Assembly: GCA_034359265.1 (NCBI GenBank)
Contig: CP136891.1
Location: forward strand, 53,398,501-53,462,500
Origin: Canna indica
Taxonomy: Eukaryota > Streptophyta > Magnoliopsida > Zingiberales > Cannaceae
Length of the DNA: 64,000 bases
Direction of reading: 5' to 3'
Under the pieces are notes generated by a model. It searched no databases. It saw only the letters and a list, made by a program, of their open reading frames with translations, and was not told the origin of the DNA. Position 1 is the first letter of the stretch. Every line of letters starts with the position of its first letter. A program made the translations under genes and the position numbers. Positions 46,046-56,649 of this stretch are shown here, one piece after another.

Positions 46046-47026
46046 ACTGAGCTGGGTGGTAGTTCGGCAACCACTCATCTACCTATCCTATGTGGCTATG
46101 TGGGACCGACTGGTCCAGGGAGAATGTATATGATTGAGGTGTTGCTTTGCATGCATGTGATTGGGGTGTTGCATTCATCCTATTTTATTATTGTGGATAT
46201 GTTTATACTTATTGGTTATACTTATTGATGGATGCTTATATTTTTTGTTGTGGATATGAGTAGGGTAGTGGATGTGTTACCGATGCTTGTTCCGTCATTT
46301 TTAAAGATATTTTATACTTGTTGATGGATGTTGATTTCATGCATAGAGCTATGGATATATTATTGATGATTTCTTCTGACATTGCTGTTACGTTATTTAT
46401 ATCGGCTATTTGTGTTTTTATGCATAATGATTGATTTGGTGAATTGGGGACTGATCTGCTCACTAAGTCCTAGTTGGACTTACCCCCTCATTATTGTTGT
46501 TTTGTAGCACCTGAGTTAGATCAGAGAGAAACCAAGGTGTAGTAGCGTGACTGGTGGTGGCAGAGCAGCGGGTCTTTTGACATGTCGTGATCGAGGAGGA
46601 TACCTGAGTCATTTTAGTGTCTCCTTGAGTTGTTGAGTCATGTTGACTCGAGTTGTGGTTTTCGCATCTTATTTTTAATTGGCGAGTCCTGTTTATTTAT
46701 TTGAACTCTTTTTTATAACTTGTTCAGTGTATTCATATAGAGTTTTGGTTTGGTCTGGTTCGTGATGTCATGTCTATTCTTTTCATGAAAAAAGTCTTCC
46801 ACTGTTCAGGTTATTGTTGTTTTGGTTGAGTTGGGTTAGGCTTCGGGGTACATGGTGTATCCTGGCCGATCATACCGGGTTAGGGCTGTGACATTGCCAC
46901 GTTTGCTTCCGTTTGTTGACGTGGATTTCCATTAAGAAAAAGGGCAAAAATGATACAATTATGTAACGTCGAGGGCAATTTTGATCAAAAACATAGTTAA
47001 GGGGCAAATTTGTACATTTTTCAATA

Positions 47027-47368
47027 CTTCACGGGCAAATTTGGCCATTTTCCATATATTTTATTCGGATATTAAAATCATTTTAAATATTCCGAATATG
47101 ACTTTGAATTAATCAATGATCGTGATGTCATGTTCAATATAATTGGCGCATCTATAAATAGATGGGGTATGCGTTCATCTTGAAAGGTTGCTAACCTCTT
47201 CTTAGAAGCCGACCTCCTTTTGAAGGAAGCCGAGCTCCCTTTTGTGGCAGCCAACCTCCAACAAACACAGACACACACAAAGAAGAGTGCGAAAGGCATT
47301 CCGCGCTCGACCAAACCTGAAGGTGTTTCGACAAAAGCCGAGCATGCACTTACGGTAGAGGGTGTTCG
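47027..47368 (+). promoter_or_regulatory. non-coding stretch with TATA box and short repeats
   Basis: A hairpin-forming inverted repeat (TATTCGGATATT ... AATATTCCGAATA, 47063-47100) lies upstream of CTATAAATAGATGGGG (47151-47166). Three related blocks follow (GAAGCCGACCTCC, GAAGCCGAGCTCC, GCAGCCAACCTCC, 47206-47252). It looks like a promoter and leader whose gene was cut by the Gypsy LTR at 47369. No ORF is recognisable. Confidence 0.4.
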
Positions 47369-49437
47369 TATCACGCCCCAACTCAGGGTCGCGTGACCAG
47401 CCAGGGTAAGTGTCGATACCCCGAAGCCTGCCACATGCACTTAACGAATCATAAAAGAACAACACTGAACCAACGAAAAAGCCATGAAATAACTTTAAAC
47501 CAATCATAAAAGAACCACATGCACTATAAACAATTTTAAGTTTAAAGAAATAACTCAGCTTTTCAAATAACAGTTCAAGTTTTATACAATAATGTTTTTA
47601 CAAACGACCACTCAGTGCATGATTATCAACCCTAAATAACACGACTACGACTCTATGGACGCCTGCTATGAGATCTGTGCCTCCACCTGCACTCCAGCTG
47701 CGCCATGCCACCAAGCCGTACCTTACTGGTCGGGCTCTGCAAAACAACAACAAATAAAACCATGAGATCACGAGGAACTCAGTGAGCGATTCTTCCGAAC
47801 CTCCACTTAAATCCTCGGCATGGTAACATATACAAAGTATGATACAAATAAGGAATTTAAGCTGATCACACCATGATAACCAACCGGTTTGCCATGTAAA
47901 TCGACCTCTTTGACCCTTAACAAACTCGGTGTCATTCGGCCGCTATAGGCCTTAACATATGTAAGGGGGGTTTGGCCCTACCGGGCTCCCCCTCTCTACA
48001 TAAACCAGGCCAGATCGGCCCTCACAATTAGCCCAATGAGGCACACATAATTTAAACAATCAAATTACCGAGTCCGTCGACTAGGATGGCCACTAGTCTC
48101 AGGAACCCTCCGGGTTAGGGATAGCTAGTCCCACCCAACTCGGATCTACCGTCGGCGTGGCCTTCTGACGAAATCTTAATTAAGACCCTCCGCCACTCGG
48201 GTCTAACACCTAGCAGGCCCGCTGCTGCAATCTCAAGACCCTAATCACCACTGAGTAGTGTGGTAGCCATGCGGCTAATAACACTCCTCAATAGATCATC
48301 TAAATCACAGTACACAAGCAAAGTGCTCTACAATTTTCCTATTTAAACCTCGGGTCTTCACCCGTACCCGGGCCCCATCAGACGCACATCAGTGCCTGCT
48401 GATTATTCCCTAGGTGTGACACCTAGCTCATCCACATCCATGTTTTATCGATAGCTAAACACCCGATGGTGTTATTAAATTCATCTAACATCCTTAGCCA
48501 CATTCCATAAGAGTGAACCACATGTCATCAGCAGGAATATGTTCAAATACAAGGGTATCACCGCATACTAATTATATTGACTTTATTTTACAGCTAATTG
48601 CATAAACTACATGCGATAGCAACATTTAAAGCAATTAAATTTTGCATTTATATAAAAATTTCAGCAAGGTAATAATGTACTAGACTGGAAGGGCATGCTC
48701 TCGACTGTCATCCCTATATATCGATGCAATGATCTATTCTTTAACTAGAAGAAGACAATCTAAGAGTTTTAAGCCGCTCGAGGAAATCAGGGAAAATTTT
48801 GGCATGACCTTTCCTCGTTTTCCTCTATTTGGCCAACCCCTAGATCTCAAAAATCATCATCAATGAAACACATAAAGCACAATGAGACGAGTCATCCGAA
48901 CTCTAAATACAAGAATTACAATGATCGGCAAGAATCATCGCGTAAAAACAAGATCCATGAAAACTTCCAAGGTTCGGTCGGCCACCTGCCTCCCCTTGAT
49001 CATGAGAAGATGATGGATGGGATGATGACAATCTCGATTCCTCCGACAACAATGCAGATCCGGCGCCGCCCCAAAGTTCTCTTCTCCTCCCCCTTCCTCT
49101 CTCGGGCTGTGTGCGGCTCAACTTGCCTTGAGCCGCACGGCGGCTTGGCGTGAGGGGTTTTATCTTTCTTTCTTTTCTTTTTTGACAAGAATGCCCCGAT
49201 TCACTTAAAGCCCCTCACTCGACTCCACCCAATCCGGATCGAACCCCGACTCGATCCGCGAACCCGATCTCAACCCAACTTAAGTCAATCTAACACATAA
49301 GTCATACGACTTCACGAATCAACAAATTAAGTTATACCTTCCATTAGTGTCGATTCTCGCGACTCAACCCGGCTATTCCCCGATCCTGTACGCTGTACCA
49401 CCTAAAACTTATACGTTAGGAAATCCCGGGTATTAGA
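47369..49437 (-). mobile_element. 3' LTR of a minus-strand Tekay-like Gypsy element
   Basis: On the minus strand it begins TCTAATACCCGGGATTTCC (49437, TG mutated to TC) next to the polypurine tract, and ends TTGGGGCGTGATA (47369). 2,069 bp. Non-coding. Short ORFs inside (such as 48863-49153) have no domain. Confidence 0.85.
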
Positions 49438-49450
49438 ACCTTCCCCCCTT
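49438..49450 (-). other. polypurine tract of the Gypsy element
   Basis: AAGGGGGGAAGGTT on the minus strand, between the chromodomain ORF end and the LTR. Confidence 0.75.
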
Positions 49451-49718
49451 AAGGGAAATTCGTCATCGAATTTAGTAAAGCATAGGGACTCACCATATCC
49501 TGGAATAGGGAGGGGTAGTGCTCCCTCATGTCCCTCTCTACTTCCCAGGTAGCCTCTTGCCCGGTATGATGCTCCCACCTAACTTTCACCAAGGGAATTT
49601 CCTTGGATCTCAGCTTTCTGATCTGTCGATCAAGTACCTCTACTAGCCTCTCCTCATACGAGACTGTCGAGTCCACCTCAACCGCAGTCGGCTCAATCAC
49701 ATGGGATTCATCCCTCAC
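49449..49718 (-). pseudogene. Gypsy chromodomain (pol C-terminus)
   Basis: SYEERLVEVLDRQIRKLRSK, then EIPLVKVRWEHHTGQEATWE and VERDMREHYPSLF. This is a chromodomain of the Tekay/Del chromovirus type, thought to guide integration to heterochromatin. Open, 89 codons, with a stop soon after the domain. It overlaps the integrase tail ORF by a few bases in another frame, so a frameshift lies at about 49715. Confidence 0.85.
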
Positions 49719-50180
49719 ATTGACACATGAAAAACTGGGTGAACTCTGCCCAGGCTAGGAGGCAAAGCCAGCTCGTAAGCCACCGTGCCTCTTCGCTTGA
49801 GAATAGGGAAAGGTCCAATGAACCTAGGGCTCAACTTCCCCTTCTTCCCAAACCAGATTACCCCTTTCATGGGGGAAACCTTCAGGAACATCACCCAAAT
49901 GGAATCAAAACCTCCTCTTGACCTAGGCAGCCCGGTCACTAGGTCCCTGGTGATGTTCTCCCACTTCCACACGGGGACCTCGAGGTTCTGTAGTAGCCCC
50001 ACGGGCTTCATGTGTTCGGTCTTCGCTTGTTGGTAGTCCAGACACTTGGATACAAACTCTGCTACCTCTCTCATCATGCCCTTCCACCAGTAGTGTTGCC
50101 TTATGTCTCAGTACATTTTGGTGGCTCCTGGGTGCATCCTGTAAGTGGAATGGTGACTCATTTCCAAAACCTATCGGCAT
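49715..50180 (-). pseudogene. Gypsy integrase with core deleted
   Basis: The N-terminal zinc-binding part is readable from about 50140 (YRMHPGATKMY, stop, DIRQHYWWKGMMREV), with CLDYQQ in place of the usual CxxC second Cys. Then ENITRDLVTGLPRSRGGFDS begins the catalytic core, keeping the first Asp. It jumps within a few residues to GKKGKLSPRFIGPFPILKR, the C-terminal GPF/Y region. The rest of the core with the second Asp and the Glu is missing, an in-frame deletion of roughly 130 codons relative to the family. The ORF through the join (49715-50077) is open, so the deletion is clean. Confidence 0.8.
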
Positions 50181-50983
50181 ATCTCTGCCATATCAGGCAC
50201 CACGATCCGGTCTCTGAACCTTAGAACACCCTCTGTGTCAACCCCAAACCCGTCATCTGCATCACCTCTCCGGACCAGATCCCTTGTCAGAGAACAAATA
50301 CGTCCTCCTTCTGTGAGGCACGCAACATGTCCACCAAGGTGGACTATACCCGCAGGTGTGCCACCAAAGTACCCGAAATTGACACAGTTAGGGTTGCTCC
50401 CCATCCAGGCACAATGCTAGCTCTCGCTCTAGGGCCTTATCCTGATTTCCAAATGAGCCAAACTACCCATGGATTTTTTGCTTAAAGCATCTGCTACTAC
50501 ATTGGCTTTCCCCGAATGATACATAATAGTGCAGTCATAGTTCTTCAGGAGCTCCAGCCACCTCCTCTGCCCGAGGTTCAGCTCTCTTTGGGTAAGCAAG
50601 TACTGGAGGCTCTTGTGATCCATATAAATCTCACTAGTCTCCCCGTACAGGAAATGACGCTAGAGCTTTAGTGCAAAAACCACTACTGCCAGCTCTAGAT
50701 CATGCGTCGAGTAGTTATTTTCATGAACCTTCAGCTGGTGGGATGCATAGGCTATGAGTCTGCCAAACTGCATCAGAACACAGCCCAGGCCAACCTGAGA
50801 GGCATCACAGAAGACTATAAATCCTCATGAACCAGAAGGGAGAACCAACACAGGCGTTGATGTCAAGCATTCTTTGAGCTTCTGAAAGCTCGCCACACAC
50901 TTATCGTCCCAATCAAATTTGGCCTTTTTCTAAGTCAACTGAGTCAAAGGGGCCATAATCTTGGAGAAGTTTTCTACAAACTT
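50181..50983 (-). pseudogene. Gypsy RNase H and connection region
   Basis: 50429-50623 is open and reads [20 protein letters not shown], then [20 protein letters not shown] and [11 protein letters not shown], the C-terminal half of Gypsy RNase H. The upstream half (50640-50980) is readable only in short pieces with stops ([24 protein letters not shown] near 50710-50760). 50181-50430 is a degenerate link to the integrase. Confidence 0.75.
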
Positions 50984-51715
50984 TCAGTAGTACTCGGCCA
51001 ACCCAAGAAAGCTGCGGATCTCAGTCACGCTGGTTGGCCGTCTCCAGTTCTGCACAGCCCCCACCTTAGTAGGATCCACCCTTATCCCTTCCTTGGACAC
51101 TACATGGCCCAGGAACCCTACACTTTCCAACCAAAATTCACACTTGTAGAATTCAGCGAACAACCGGTCCTCTGTGAGGGTTCCGAGGACCATCTGCAAG
51201 TGTTCGGAGTGCTCCTCCTCACTCTTGGAGTATATTAAGATGTCGTCAATGAAGACGATCACAAAACTACCCAGGTACTCCTTAAACACCCGATTCATCA
51301 AGTCCATGAAAGCCACAGGTGCATTGGTCAGACCAAAAGACATCACTAGGAACTCGTAGTGGCCATAGCGAGTCCTGAAGGCAGTCTTAGGCACACCGCA
51401 GTCTCGGATTCTCAGCTGATGGTATCTGAACCTCAAGTCGATCTTAGAAAACCATCGTGTTCCCTGCAGTTGGTCAAACAAATCGTCTATCCTCGGTAGT
51501 GGGTAATGATTCTTGATCATCACTTTATTCAACTGTCTATAGTCAATACAAATTCGCATAGACCCATCCTTCTTCTTCACGAAGAGTACCAGCGCACCGC
51601 ATGGTGACATGCTCGGTCGAATGAAGCCCAGGTCTAGCATCTCTTGCAATTGCACTTTTAACTCTCTGAGTTCGGCCAGCGCCATCCTATAGGGTGGGAT
51701 GGAGATCGGCTTCAC
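50984..51715 (-). pseudogene. Gypsy reverse transcriptase, open over the whole domain
   Basis: 243 open codons. In order: [124 protein letters not shown], and the catalytic box [12 protein letters not shown]. It continues into the thumb ([22 protein letters not shown]) and stops at 50984. Both Asp of the FIDD box are kept. It is the best-preserved domain of this element, but upstream and downstream parts of the polyprotein are broken. Confidence 0.9.
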
Positions 51716-51951
51716 TTCGGGCTACAAATCAATGCAGAAATCAACCTCTCTCCTAGGCGGCAATCCCGACAACTACTCGAGAAACACATCGGGGAACTCA
51801 CAGATTACCTGAGTTCCACCAACATCCCCTGCCGCACTGCCTTATCCTCGACCACGGATATGAAGGCCAGGAAGGACTGGTAGCTGCCCTGAAGAAGTTT
51901 ACGATATTTAAGGGTTGAGATGACCCCAATCGGCTCGCTCCTTCCTTCTCC

Positions 51952-52570
51952 TTAGAAGGTAAACTGCGGCAACCCGGGCTTGCTGAACATGACTGTCTTA
52001 GCCCTACAATGCAGCAATGTAAAGTGCTCCACTAGCCAATCCATGCCGAGAATGACATCGAGTTCAAGCATGGGCAGGAGTGTCAAATCTACCCTCAATG
52101 CATGGCCGCAGATGAGCACTTCGCAGTCTCGGAAAATTGATTTAGCTATAATTGCATCACCCGTAGGCATTGATACCACAAATGGCCCGTCAAGCAGGGA
52201 AGGTGCCAAAGGTAACTCAACAGCAAATTTGGCAGACACAAACGAGTGAATGGCACCCGGATCGAACAGAACATAAGCAGCAGATAAACAGACTAAAATA
52301 GTACATGTTACCATTGTTCTAGATGCCTCTGCCCCTTCACGATTCATGGCGTAAACTCGGGTGGATGGTTTCTCAGAGTGACTAGCCTGCGGCCCTCTGC
52401 TCTGCATCTGACCCTTCTGTGCCACTGACCCCACTGACATCGGCATCTTTCCTTTTGATAGCTCAGATCTCTTGCCACCTTTGTCCGGTCAATCTTTCCT
52501 AAAGTGCCCAACCTGCCCACATCTGAAGCATGCATCTGTGTGGCCATAGCAACCCCCACACTGCGGCATG
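51952..52570 (-). pseudogene. Gypsy gag tail (zinc knuckle) and aspartic protease
   Basis: Gag knuckle region at 52480-52570: CGGCYGHTDACFRCGQVGHF, then RKD and a TGA where the last Cys of the CCHC is expected. The protease ORF 51952-52446 follows, with AYVLFDPGAIHSFVSAKFA. The family has DSGA/DTGA at the active site, so Ser/Thr to Pro here should inactivate it. LELDVILGMDWL completes the RVP_2 fold. A frame break lies between 51952 and the RT ORF (51715). Confidence 0.8.
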
Positions 52571-52749
52571 TCTATCTTCTAAGTAGTGCCCCCTGTCTCT
52601 GTCTGCCTCGCCGCCCCTGACCCTGAGCCTCCGCGGCCCCGGCTACTGTTGTACCTACTACTCTGCTAGTGATCTGCGGTGTTCATAGTCCCCTCTGAAT
52701 GCCACGGCCGACTTCCAGATCCTTGAGGTTGTCCCTTAGGTCAAGAGCT
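52571..52749 (-). other. truncated 5' edge of the Gypsy element
   Basis: Decayed gag sequence (Arg/Gly-rich on the minus strand near 52600-52660). A 15-bp direct repeat GTTGTCCCTTAGGTC (52727 and 52766 regions) marks the join with the LINE. Confidence 0.5.
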
Positions 52750-54890
52750 TTATCTTAAGATCAAGAGTTGTCCCTTAGGTCCTTTTACAATAAAGCCATA
52801 GCTCTCCAAAGAAAAATTTTCCTTAAATGGTGGGCTAAAGCTAAGGTTAAGTGGCTCGATGATGGATACAAAAACACTACATATTTCCATCGTATAGTTA
52901 CTTCTAAAAGGAGATCTAATATAATCAATTCTATTATTAAGCTTGTTCTTCCTCATTTAATCTCTTCCGAGCAAAATATTTTTCTTAAATGTAGGAATAT
53001 TCAAGACAAAATATTGCTTGTTGGAAATTGCTCATTCTATTCATAATTCTAAGGGCAAGCATCCTTATTTATGTTTAAGCTTGATCTTGATAAAACATTT
53101 GATAAATTATCTTGGGATGCTATTATTCATGTTCTTCAATTTACTAATTTTCCTCCTTTTTTTATTAATTGCATTAAATCTTGCATTAGTTCTCCATGCT
53201 TTGCTTGTTTAGTTAATGGTAACACATCCTCTTTTTTCTCTTCTTGTAAGGGTGTGAGTTAGGGTGACCCCTTGTCTCCACACTTATACATCCTTGTAGC
53301 TCAGACCCTTTCTAATTTGCTTAATCATGATATTTTTGATAAAAAAATTATTCTTTTTTAGCTTAAAATTCTTTTCAATGATCTCATATCATGTATGCTG
53401 ATGATGTTTTACTTGTTTTTAGAGCTAACAATAAGGGTATTCATGATGTTAAAAACATTCCATCTCAATATGAATCTCTTATTGGTTAGGCTATTAATTT
53501 CAATAAATCTGAGATTTTTCCCCCATTATACTTCTTCTTATGTTAAGCATAATGTTTGTTCTGCTTTAAATATGAAGGGTGATAACTTCCCCTTTAAATA
53601 TTTGGGTGCCATAATCTCTCCTAGAAGGGCTCCTACTTAATCCTATGATTTTGTTTTAGAGAATATTCAAAACAGGATTGGTTCATGGCAGAACAATTTT
53701 ATTTCTCAGGCTGGTAAAATTGTGCTTGTTAATTCTGTTTTGAATTCTATTCCTCTTCATACTTTGTCTGTCTCTTGGATTTCTAATAAGCTCATTGAGA
53801 AAATTATTTCCAAACTTGGAATTTTATTTGGTCCTCTAAAGATGATGGTAAAATATCTTGGGGGTCTTGGTGTGCATGATTTAAACTTTAAAGTTATGTC
53901 TTTACAACTTAGACGTATCTATTCTTATCTTGAGAATAATAATTCTTTATGAGTGACTTTAGTTAAAACTAAATATACTCTTCTTACTCAAACTTGTGTT
54001 AATATCCCTAAGACTTGTTCTGTTGCTTGGAAGCTTTTTGCTTCTGCTTTTAAAGACCTTAGATTTGGCTTTAAAAGGATTGTTAATTTGGGGTGTAATA
54101 CTTCTATTATGAATGTTTCTTAGGTTTTTGATGTTCCTCTTTCTCTTAAACCCGCTCTTTAATTCTAATATTGATCTTAGTTATTGTAATGTGTGTGATC
54201 TTATTTCTCATAGTGATTGGAATGATAATTCTGATCTGCTTTATTTTCATCCTTATATGTGGGAATCCATTAAGAAGATCGGTCTGCCCCCCTCTCCCGA
54301 TGATGATACCCAGGCTTGGGCCATTGAGGTTGATGGGACTGTTACTACAAATTCAACTTACTCTTTCCTCAAAAGTCGTAGCGTTAAGGAACACAACACC
54401 ACTATGTCCTGGTCTGCCCATTGGCATCTCAAGCTCCCACCAAAAATTCTTACTTTCCTTTGGAAATTTTTACATGGTAGACTTCCAACTAGAGCCTACT
54501 TACATCATATAGGATTATCTATTCCTTTTGAGTGTCCTATTTGCCATAATACTTTGGAGCAGGAGTCTATAAATCATTTATTTTTCTCCTGTACTTATAC
54601 CTCTTCTCTTTAGTCTCTTCTCTCTTTAAAAACTGGCTTAAATCTTTTGAATAGAGGATCCTAGATTAATGGTGGTTGACTTGAGCTGTCCTATAACCAG
54701 ACTAGGACTGACCCTTTAAAGCCCCTTATTGTTGTAACATTTTGGCTCACCTGGCATACTAGGAATGGGAGAGTCCATCTTGTTAGGCAGCTTTCCCTTT
54801 TTAGCCTAGTGCTCAAAATTCTCGCTTACACTGTGCATATAATTAACTTAAGGGAAGACATCCTATGGTTCCATTTTTTGAAAAAAAATT
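52750..54890 (+). pseudogene. LINE ORF2 remnant (reverse transcriptase plus zf-RVT)
   Basis: Non-LTR retroelement in several frames. Pre-RT segment at 52768 (IALQRKIFLKWWAKAKVKWL, then TTYFHRIVTSKRRSN). RT block 53071 onward (FKLDLDKTFDKLSWDA, ISSPCFACLVNG, then S-stop-GDPLSPHLYIL with TAG for the usual Gln). Catalytic MYADDVLLVF at about 53391-53420. Then FPFKYLGAIISPRRAPT, SQAGKIVLVNSVLNSIPL (53700-53760), and the zf-RVT-like WHLKLPPKILTFLWKFLHGR with FECPICHNTLEQESINHLFF (54420-54590). The segment between the pre-RT and RT blocks is deleted. It ends with a TTTTTTGAAAAAAAA tract at about 54876-54890, a probable degenerate poly(A) tail. The endonuclease part is absent (5' truncated). Confidence 0.82.
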
Positions 54891-56641
54891 GGGGGGAAAT
54901 GCATTCATGTTGATCTTAAAAGTAACCCTTCTTTTTGTTTAGAGGCATACATTACCTATTAAAATTAATTATCTACACATTGTCTTAGTTGTCTTGCAGA
55001 TGACACCCAAAACAAAGCTTCCGAATCTACCCAAAAACCTCCTAACCGTAGGCAAAACCCAAGCCCCTAGGTTCGTAGATAGAACCATCTTGCAAACCCG
55101 TCCAGTAAACCTAGGAGACTTAGAAAGATACGACATTAGAAGTAGACTTGCAGCCTTAGGATGGGTAGAATACATAGGGAAACAAGTACTAGTGTGTCCC
55201 ATATTGGTAAAGGCATTTTTCTCTAACCTTGTTATAGAGAAGGCTAGACTAGGTGACTCACTAGTCCTTAGATCTGAAATCCTAGGAAAACCCATAGTTA
55301 TCACAGATGTCGCCATTAGGGAGGCCTTTGGTTTTCCTCTGTTAGGGACCCCAGTATATTACATGTCTACCCACCATTTTCATGAGGAGTTTCCCAGTGC
55401 TGAGGTTGTGTCTGCTATATGTCCTGAGGGTTACCAGGGGATGCTTCCTACTCAAAGCATCAAAGTTTCCACTATTGCTAGGATTATGCATCTTATCATT
55501 GCTTATAACATTCTTCCTAGAGTGGGACATTATGACGAGCTCACTAGCTCAAGGACTAGAGTACTCTTTTATTCCATGACCCGCAGACGTATAGATGTCC
55601 CGGATCTTATGCTTCGTTACATAGCGGATGTTCATGTCTCTAGAAAGCAAGCCCTACCCTAGGCCTTCGTAATCTCATTCCATCTATGCTGCTGGGGTAA
55701 ACAAGTCCAGATTTGAGATAGAACCTGTGCCCAAAGCAATAGACACTTATACCCTAAACCAAATGAAGATACTTGAAAACCAGCGCAGTAATCGTGTACG
55801 GTGGGCACCTGTAGAGCACAACGATGATGATGAGAACTAGAATGAGGCAGATACGGGTGGAAGCTCCTCGGCTACTACTCCTATTGGGCGATTGGATGAG
55901 TTGGAGCATCGATTTGCTCAGTTTCATATTGACCAATTGGAATGGAACAGAGGTACGACTGGTCGTCTAGATGAGTATGGTCAATGCATCGATCAGTATG
56001 GCTAGACAGTCGATGAGTACGATCACTGCATTGATGCATGAGTACGGTCAACGCATCAATCAGTACGGCCAGAGAGTTGATGAGTACGATCGCCGCGTTG
56101 ATGAGATGTATGGTTGGGTGAATGAGATGTGGCAATACTATCAGACGCATCTGCCACCTCCACCACCTGAGGATGATTAGTCCAACTATTGCATGATGTC
56201 ATTTATTCTATGGACTTGTATTAATATTGTACCTTGTTTAGACTATTTTGTATTTGACTCATATGGATTTGTATTTGTGAATGCTTGCCTTTATGTCTAT
56301 GTGGTTACGTTGAACATATGTGATGCTTGCCTAATTGTATGGTACCATGAATTTGCATGACTCATGTTTTATTTTATTTTATTTGTACCCTTTTTGATAG
56401 ATGCCAAAAGGGGAGAAGAATGTTCATCATGATAGGAGTTAACATGTTTAAATTATGGCATGATGATAGGGGGAGAGTTAAAGATATTCATATTGATAGG
56501 GGGAGCACTAAATGGAATGTGTCTTCATTATTTTATGATGCTCTCATATATGCACTAATAAACTCATGCTTCAAACTCTAAGAATTGATTAATACATTAC
56601 ATATAGATTTTGATCATTGATGGTTTGTCATCATCAAAAAA
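54891..56641 (+). pseudogene. heptad-repeat ORF (putative plant transposon protein), copy 2, and 3' UTR
   Basis: The acceptor context TTGTCTTGCAG precedes ATG 55001 (MTPKTKLPNLPKNLL), as in copy 1. It is open to 55662: GKTQAPRFVDRTILQTRPVN, LGWVEYIGKQV, LGDSLVLRSEILGKPIVI, AFGFPLLG, GMLPTQSIKVSTIARIMHLI, VPDLMLRYI. A TAG at 55660-55662 and a 2-nt shift near 55670 follow; then INKSRFEIEPVPKAI-like sequence, another TAG near 55838, and the heptad region 55970-56140 with more units than copy 1 and extra breaks. The last frame ends in Pro-rich YYQTHLPPPPPEDD at the stop 56178-56180. Its place just upstream of the PPT and LTR parallels the env-like ORF position of SIRE elements (inference). About 370-400 codons originally. 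Confidence 0.7.
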
Positions 56642-56649
56642 GGGGAAAT

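Larger units (their letters stand above)
44676..46894 (+). mobile_element. solo LTR of the Tekay-like Gypsy family
   Basis: Begins TGTAGTACCC and ends GGGCTGTGACA, 2,219 bp. It is flanked by TTGCT (44671-44675) and TTGCC (46895-46899), a 5-bp target duplication with one mismatch. No PBS or coding region adjoins it, so it is a solo LTR from LTR-LTR recombination. Internal repeats: TA-rich microsatellites at 45354-45421 and a ~57-bp tandem repeat at 45843-46045. Confidence 0.88.
44578..47026. mobile_element. small inverted-repeat transposon (MITE-like), split by a solo LTR
   Basis: Left terminus 44578-44606 and right terminus 46998-47026 are inverted repeats: TATTAAAAAAGGTACAAATT and TATTGAAAAATGTACAAATT, followed by TG[TC]CCCTTA. 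Without the solo LTR the element is about 225 bp and non-coding. It lies in the 3' end of the heptad-repeat ORF and replaces its C-terminus. I could not define a clear target duplication. Confidence 0.65.

Noticed and set aside
48863..49153. 96-codon ORF in the minus Gypsy LTR
   Set aside because: Lies in an LTR, has no domain and is not supported by the related LTR at 62614.
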